Positions 20,190 to 22,084 of a stretch of DNA of 22,084 nt are shown here, piece after piece (position 1 is the stretch's first letter; every line of letters begins with the position of its first letter). A model generated the notes under the pieces. It searched no databases. It saw nothing but the letters and a program-made list of their open reading frames with translations, and had not been told where the DNA came from. This DNA comes from Treponema sp. Its GTDB lineage: Bacteria; Spirochaetota; Spirochaetia; Treponematales; Treponemataceae. The DNA is taken from the NCBI GenBank assembly GCA_004554075.1, contig SFOB01000036.1:1-22084 (forward strand), read 5' to 3'. The position numbers and the translations under genes were made by a program.

Positions 20190-22084
20190 ATGAAATTCAA
20201 ATTCTGGAAAGAGTTATCGGATGAAGAAAAGGAAAAGCTTCTTAAAAGAATCTGCGGTGCGGCCGCAGTAATTTTAGTTATTATTCTGCTTCTGATGCTT
20301 ATGAAGTGCCAGGGCTGCAGTAGTGGAAGTCGGGGGCGTGATTTTGCTGACGGGCGCGGTCATGCTTATGGAGAAAAATTCTCGGGCAATGGCTTGTTTG
20401 ATAATGACTATGGTAAAGGCGCGGATGATTATACAAACCTTGATGAGAATGATTCTGTTAATGGGGAAGAATTAAAGCAGAAGACTGGAGAGTCAGAGAA
20501 AGCGGCTGAAGAAGCAGCTGCAAAAAAGGCTGCAGAAGAGGCAGCTGAAAAAAAGGCGAAGGAAGAAGCTGTAAAGAAAGCCCAGGCAGATGCTAAGGCT
20601 AAAGCAGAAGCAGATGCTAAGGCAAAATCCGAAGCGGAAGCTGCAAAGAAGGCTGAAAAAGCAGCTGCTCAAAAGAAAGCAGAAGAGGAAAAGGCAAAAA
20701 AGAAGGCGGAAGAAAAAGCCCGTAAAGAAGAAGCCAGAAAAAAAGCTGATGAAGAAGCCCGCCTGAAAAACGAAAAAGCACTTGCTGAAAAAAAGAAAGC
20801 TGCAGAAGCTGCAAGACAAAAGGCAGAAGAAGAAAAGAAGAAAAAGGTAGAAGCTCAAAAAGCAGAGGAAGAGGCTGCTGCTAAAAAAGCAAAGGAAGAA
20901 GCGGCTAGAAAAGCGGCAGAAGAAGAGGCTGCTAAGAAAGCTGCGGGAGAGAAGTCTGCTGCAGAACAAAAGGCAGCTGAGCAGAAAGCTGCTGCTGAAA
21001 GAAATAAATCAAAACTGGATGAGCTTGCAAAAAGAATTGCAGAGGCAACTTCTGCTTCAGAAAAACAAAAGTTGTTAGATGAAGCCGTTGAACTTGCAAA
21101 TAAGCTTATAGAAAGCGGTGAAAAAAGCGATGCGGCTCATTATATTCTTTCTCAGGATGCCCAGAAGAAAAAAGATTATTATCGTGCCCTGAGTGAACTT
21201 GAAAAAGCAATTGCAATCAATGAATCAAACTACCTTTATTACTATGATATGGGTAAGCTGCAGTATATGTTACGAAGATACAATGATGCAAAAGCTTCGT
21301 TTAAGCGTTCAATCGAATTAAATAATCAGTTCCCGCCTAGTGTATATAATCTTGGTCTTACTTATGTAAAACTGAATGATGAAAACAACGCTCTTGAAGC
21401 ATTTAAAAACTCTGTAAAGATAAATCCGGAATATGAAAAAGGCTATATTGAACAGGCGCGGGTTTATAACAGACTTGGAAAACTTGAAGAGTGTGTTAAG
21501 GCTTACAATAATCTGATCCAGCGATTCCCTGATAACAATGCAGCGGTTATGGAACTAGGTTCTGTTTATTATCAGTATGGAAAGTATGCGGAATCTGAAG
21601 CACAGTATAAAAAGGTTATAGAAAGGCTTTCAAAGAGTGAAGAAAGAACCTTAACTGCCTATAACCTTTCTAAGGTTTTATATGATGATAAAAAATATAC
21701 GGAAGCTACAAGATATGGCTGGATAGCTTATGATGAAAAGGATTTTCTTTTAAATGACATTCAGCAGGCGAATATCACTTACAATTATGCGCTGATTCAG
21801 GAAAAAAACGGAAAAGCAGAAGAGGCAAAACGCCTTTATAATGAAGCTTTAAGCTTAAATCCAGGGCACTTAAAATCAAAAATTAATCTTAGTGCTCTTT
21901 ATATGTCTGAAGGAAAAGATGATGTAGAAAAGGCTCTGACGCTTTTGCTGGAAGCATATAAATCAGACAGCAGTGATTTTAGCGTTAATAACAACCTTGG
22001 AACTGCTTATATGCTTAAAGAAGATTATACTGCCGCAGAACAGTATTATAAGGCTGCTCTTGCTATTTCTCCTGATGATGAGGA
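20190..22084 (+). CDS. Membrane-anchored TPR protein with TolA-like helix (3' truncated by window)
   Basis: At least 631 residues; open to the window edge. A cytoplasmic N-terminus (MKFKFWKELSDEEKEKLLKR) is followed by one membrane helix (about 22-39, GAAAVILVIILLLMLM), a Gly/Asp-rich linker (40-98), and about 175 residues of almost pure Ala, Lys, Glu and Gln (99-275). This last part should form a long periplasm-spanning alpha-helix as in TolA. About eight TPRs follow from about 305 onward (for example YYYDMGKLQYMLRRYNDAKA). The ATG lies one base after the stop of the previous gene, with AAGGAG 13 nt upstream inside its end (20172-20177). Together they suggest an envelope-spanning TPR pair; the function is not established. 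Confidence 0.88.
   Translation, partial: MKFKFWKELSDEEKEKLLKRICGAAAVILVIILLLMLMKCQGCSSGSRGRDFADGRGHAYGEKFSGNGLFDNDYGKGADDYTNLDENDSVNGEELKQKTGESEKAAEEAAAKKAAEEAAEKKAKEEAVKKAQADAKAKAEADAKAKSEAEAAKKAEKAAAQKKAEEEKAKKKAEEKARKEEARKKADEEARLKNEKALAEKKKAAEAARQKAEEEKKKKVEAQKAEEEAAAKKAKEEAARKAAEEEAAKKAAGEKSAAEQKAAEQKAAAERNKSKLDELAKRIAEATSASEKQKLLDEAVELANKLIESGEKSDAAHYILSQDAQKKKDYYRALSELEKAIAINESNYLYYYDMGKLQYMLRRYNDAKASFKRSIELNNQFPPSVYNLGLTYVKLNDENNALEAFKNSVKINPEYEKGYIEQARVYNRLGKLEECVKAYNNLIQRFPDNNAAVMELGSVYYQYGKYAESEAQYKKVIERLSKSEERTLTAYNLSKVLYDDKKYTEATRYGWIAYDEKDFLLNDIQQANITYNYALIQEKNGKAEEAKRLYNEALSLNPGHLKSKINLSALYMSEGKDDVEKALTLLLEAYKSDSSDFSVNNNLGTAYMLKEDYTAAEQYYKAALAISPDDE

Noticed and set aside
20493..20969. 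158-codon minus frame rich in Phe, Ser, Cys and Leu
   Set aside because: It is the complement of the Ala/Lys/Glu helix region of the large TPR protein; its low complexity comes from that repeat.
20484..21015. Possible DNA tandem repeat in the Ala/Lys/Glu segment
   Set aside because: The repetition is at amino-acid level with variable codons; no fixed nucleotide period is visible, so it is a biased coding segment.
1..22084. CRISPR array, prophage or transposase gene
   Set aside because: No regularly spaced direct repeats, integrase, transposase or phage structural genes were found in the reading of the window.

Overview
The window looks like chromosomal DNA of a host-associated spirochaete, most likely a rumen or gut Treponema. 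This is an inference from several things together: low GC, a threonyl-tRNA synthetase without a TGS domain, a bactofilin beside TPR envelope proteins, a 7TM/SpoIIE phosphatase module, tRNA genes without encoded CCA, and many TPR proteins. No phage, transposase or CRISPR array is visible.

Layout. 1-66 is the tail of an unidentified gene. 69-5283 (+) is a run of six genes behind a strong promoter: rfbB, a GC-rich hairpin repeat, rfbA, rfbC (dTDP-sugar synthesis; rfbD is absent), a bactofilin, a secreted TPR protein and the tRNA methylthiotransferase mtaB. A tRNA-Pro(UGG) with its own promoter and terminator follows on the minus strand, then a methyl-accepting chemotaxis protein and thrS. thrS and hslO (Hsp33) diverge from interleaved promoters. 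hslO is separated from ssrA (tmRNA) by a 257-bp nested inverted-repeat element that looks like a MITE inserted at a TA dinucleotide and carries the predicted ssrA promoter.

10916-15673 (-) is a partner-switching module: a membrane GAF/PP2C (RsbU-like) phosphatase, a STAS antagonist (RsbV-like), a GHKL ATPase (RsbW-like) and, after a terminator, a lipoprotein-like 7TM PP2C phosphatase. No sigma factor is encoded here, so the output is unknown.

15830-18865 (-) is a tightly coupled three-gene operon: a membrane-anchored TPR protein with an apparently degenerate Mrr-like nuclease-fold C-terminus, an atypical calcineurin-like phosphoesterase, and a ParB/Srx-fold protein. It is the best candidate in the window for an undescribed system. 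Divergent from it, 19004-22084 (+) encodes two further TPR proteins. One has tryptophan-acidic repeats at exact 19-residue spacing; the other has a TolA-like Ala/Lys/Glu helix and runs off the window.

rfbB and hslO appear to be leaderless: in both, the -10 box lies exactly 6 nt before the ATG and no Shine-Dalgarno sequence is present, whereas most other genes have clear AGGAG-type sites.
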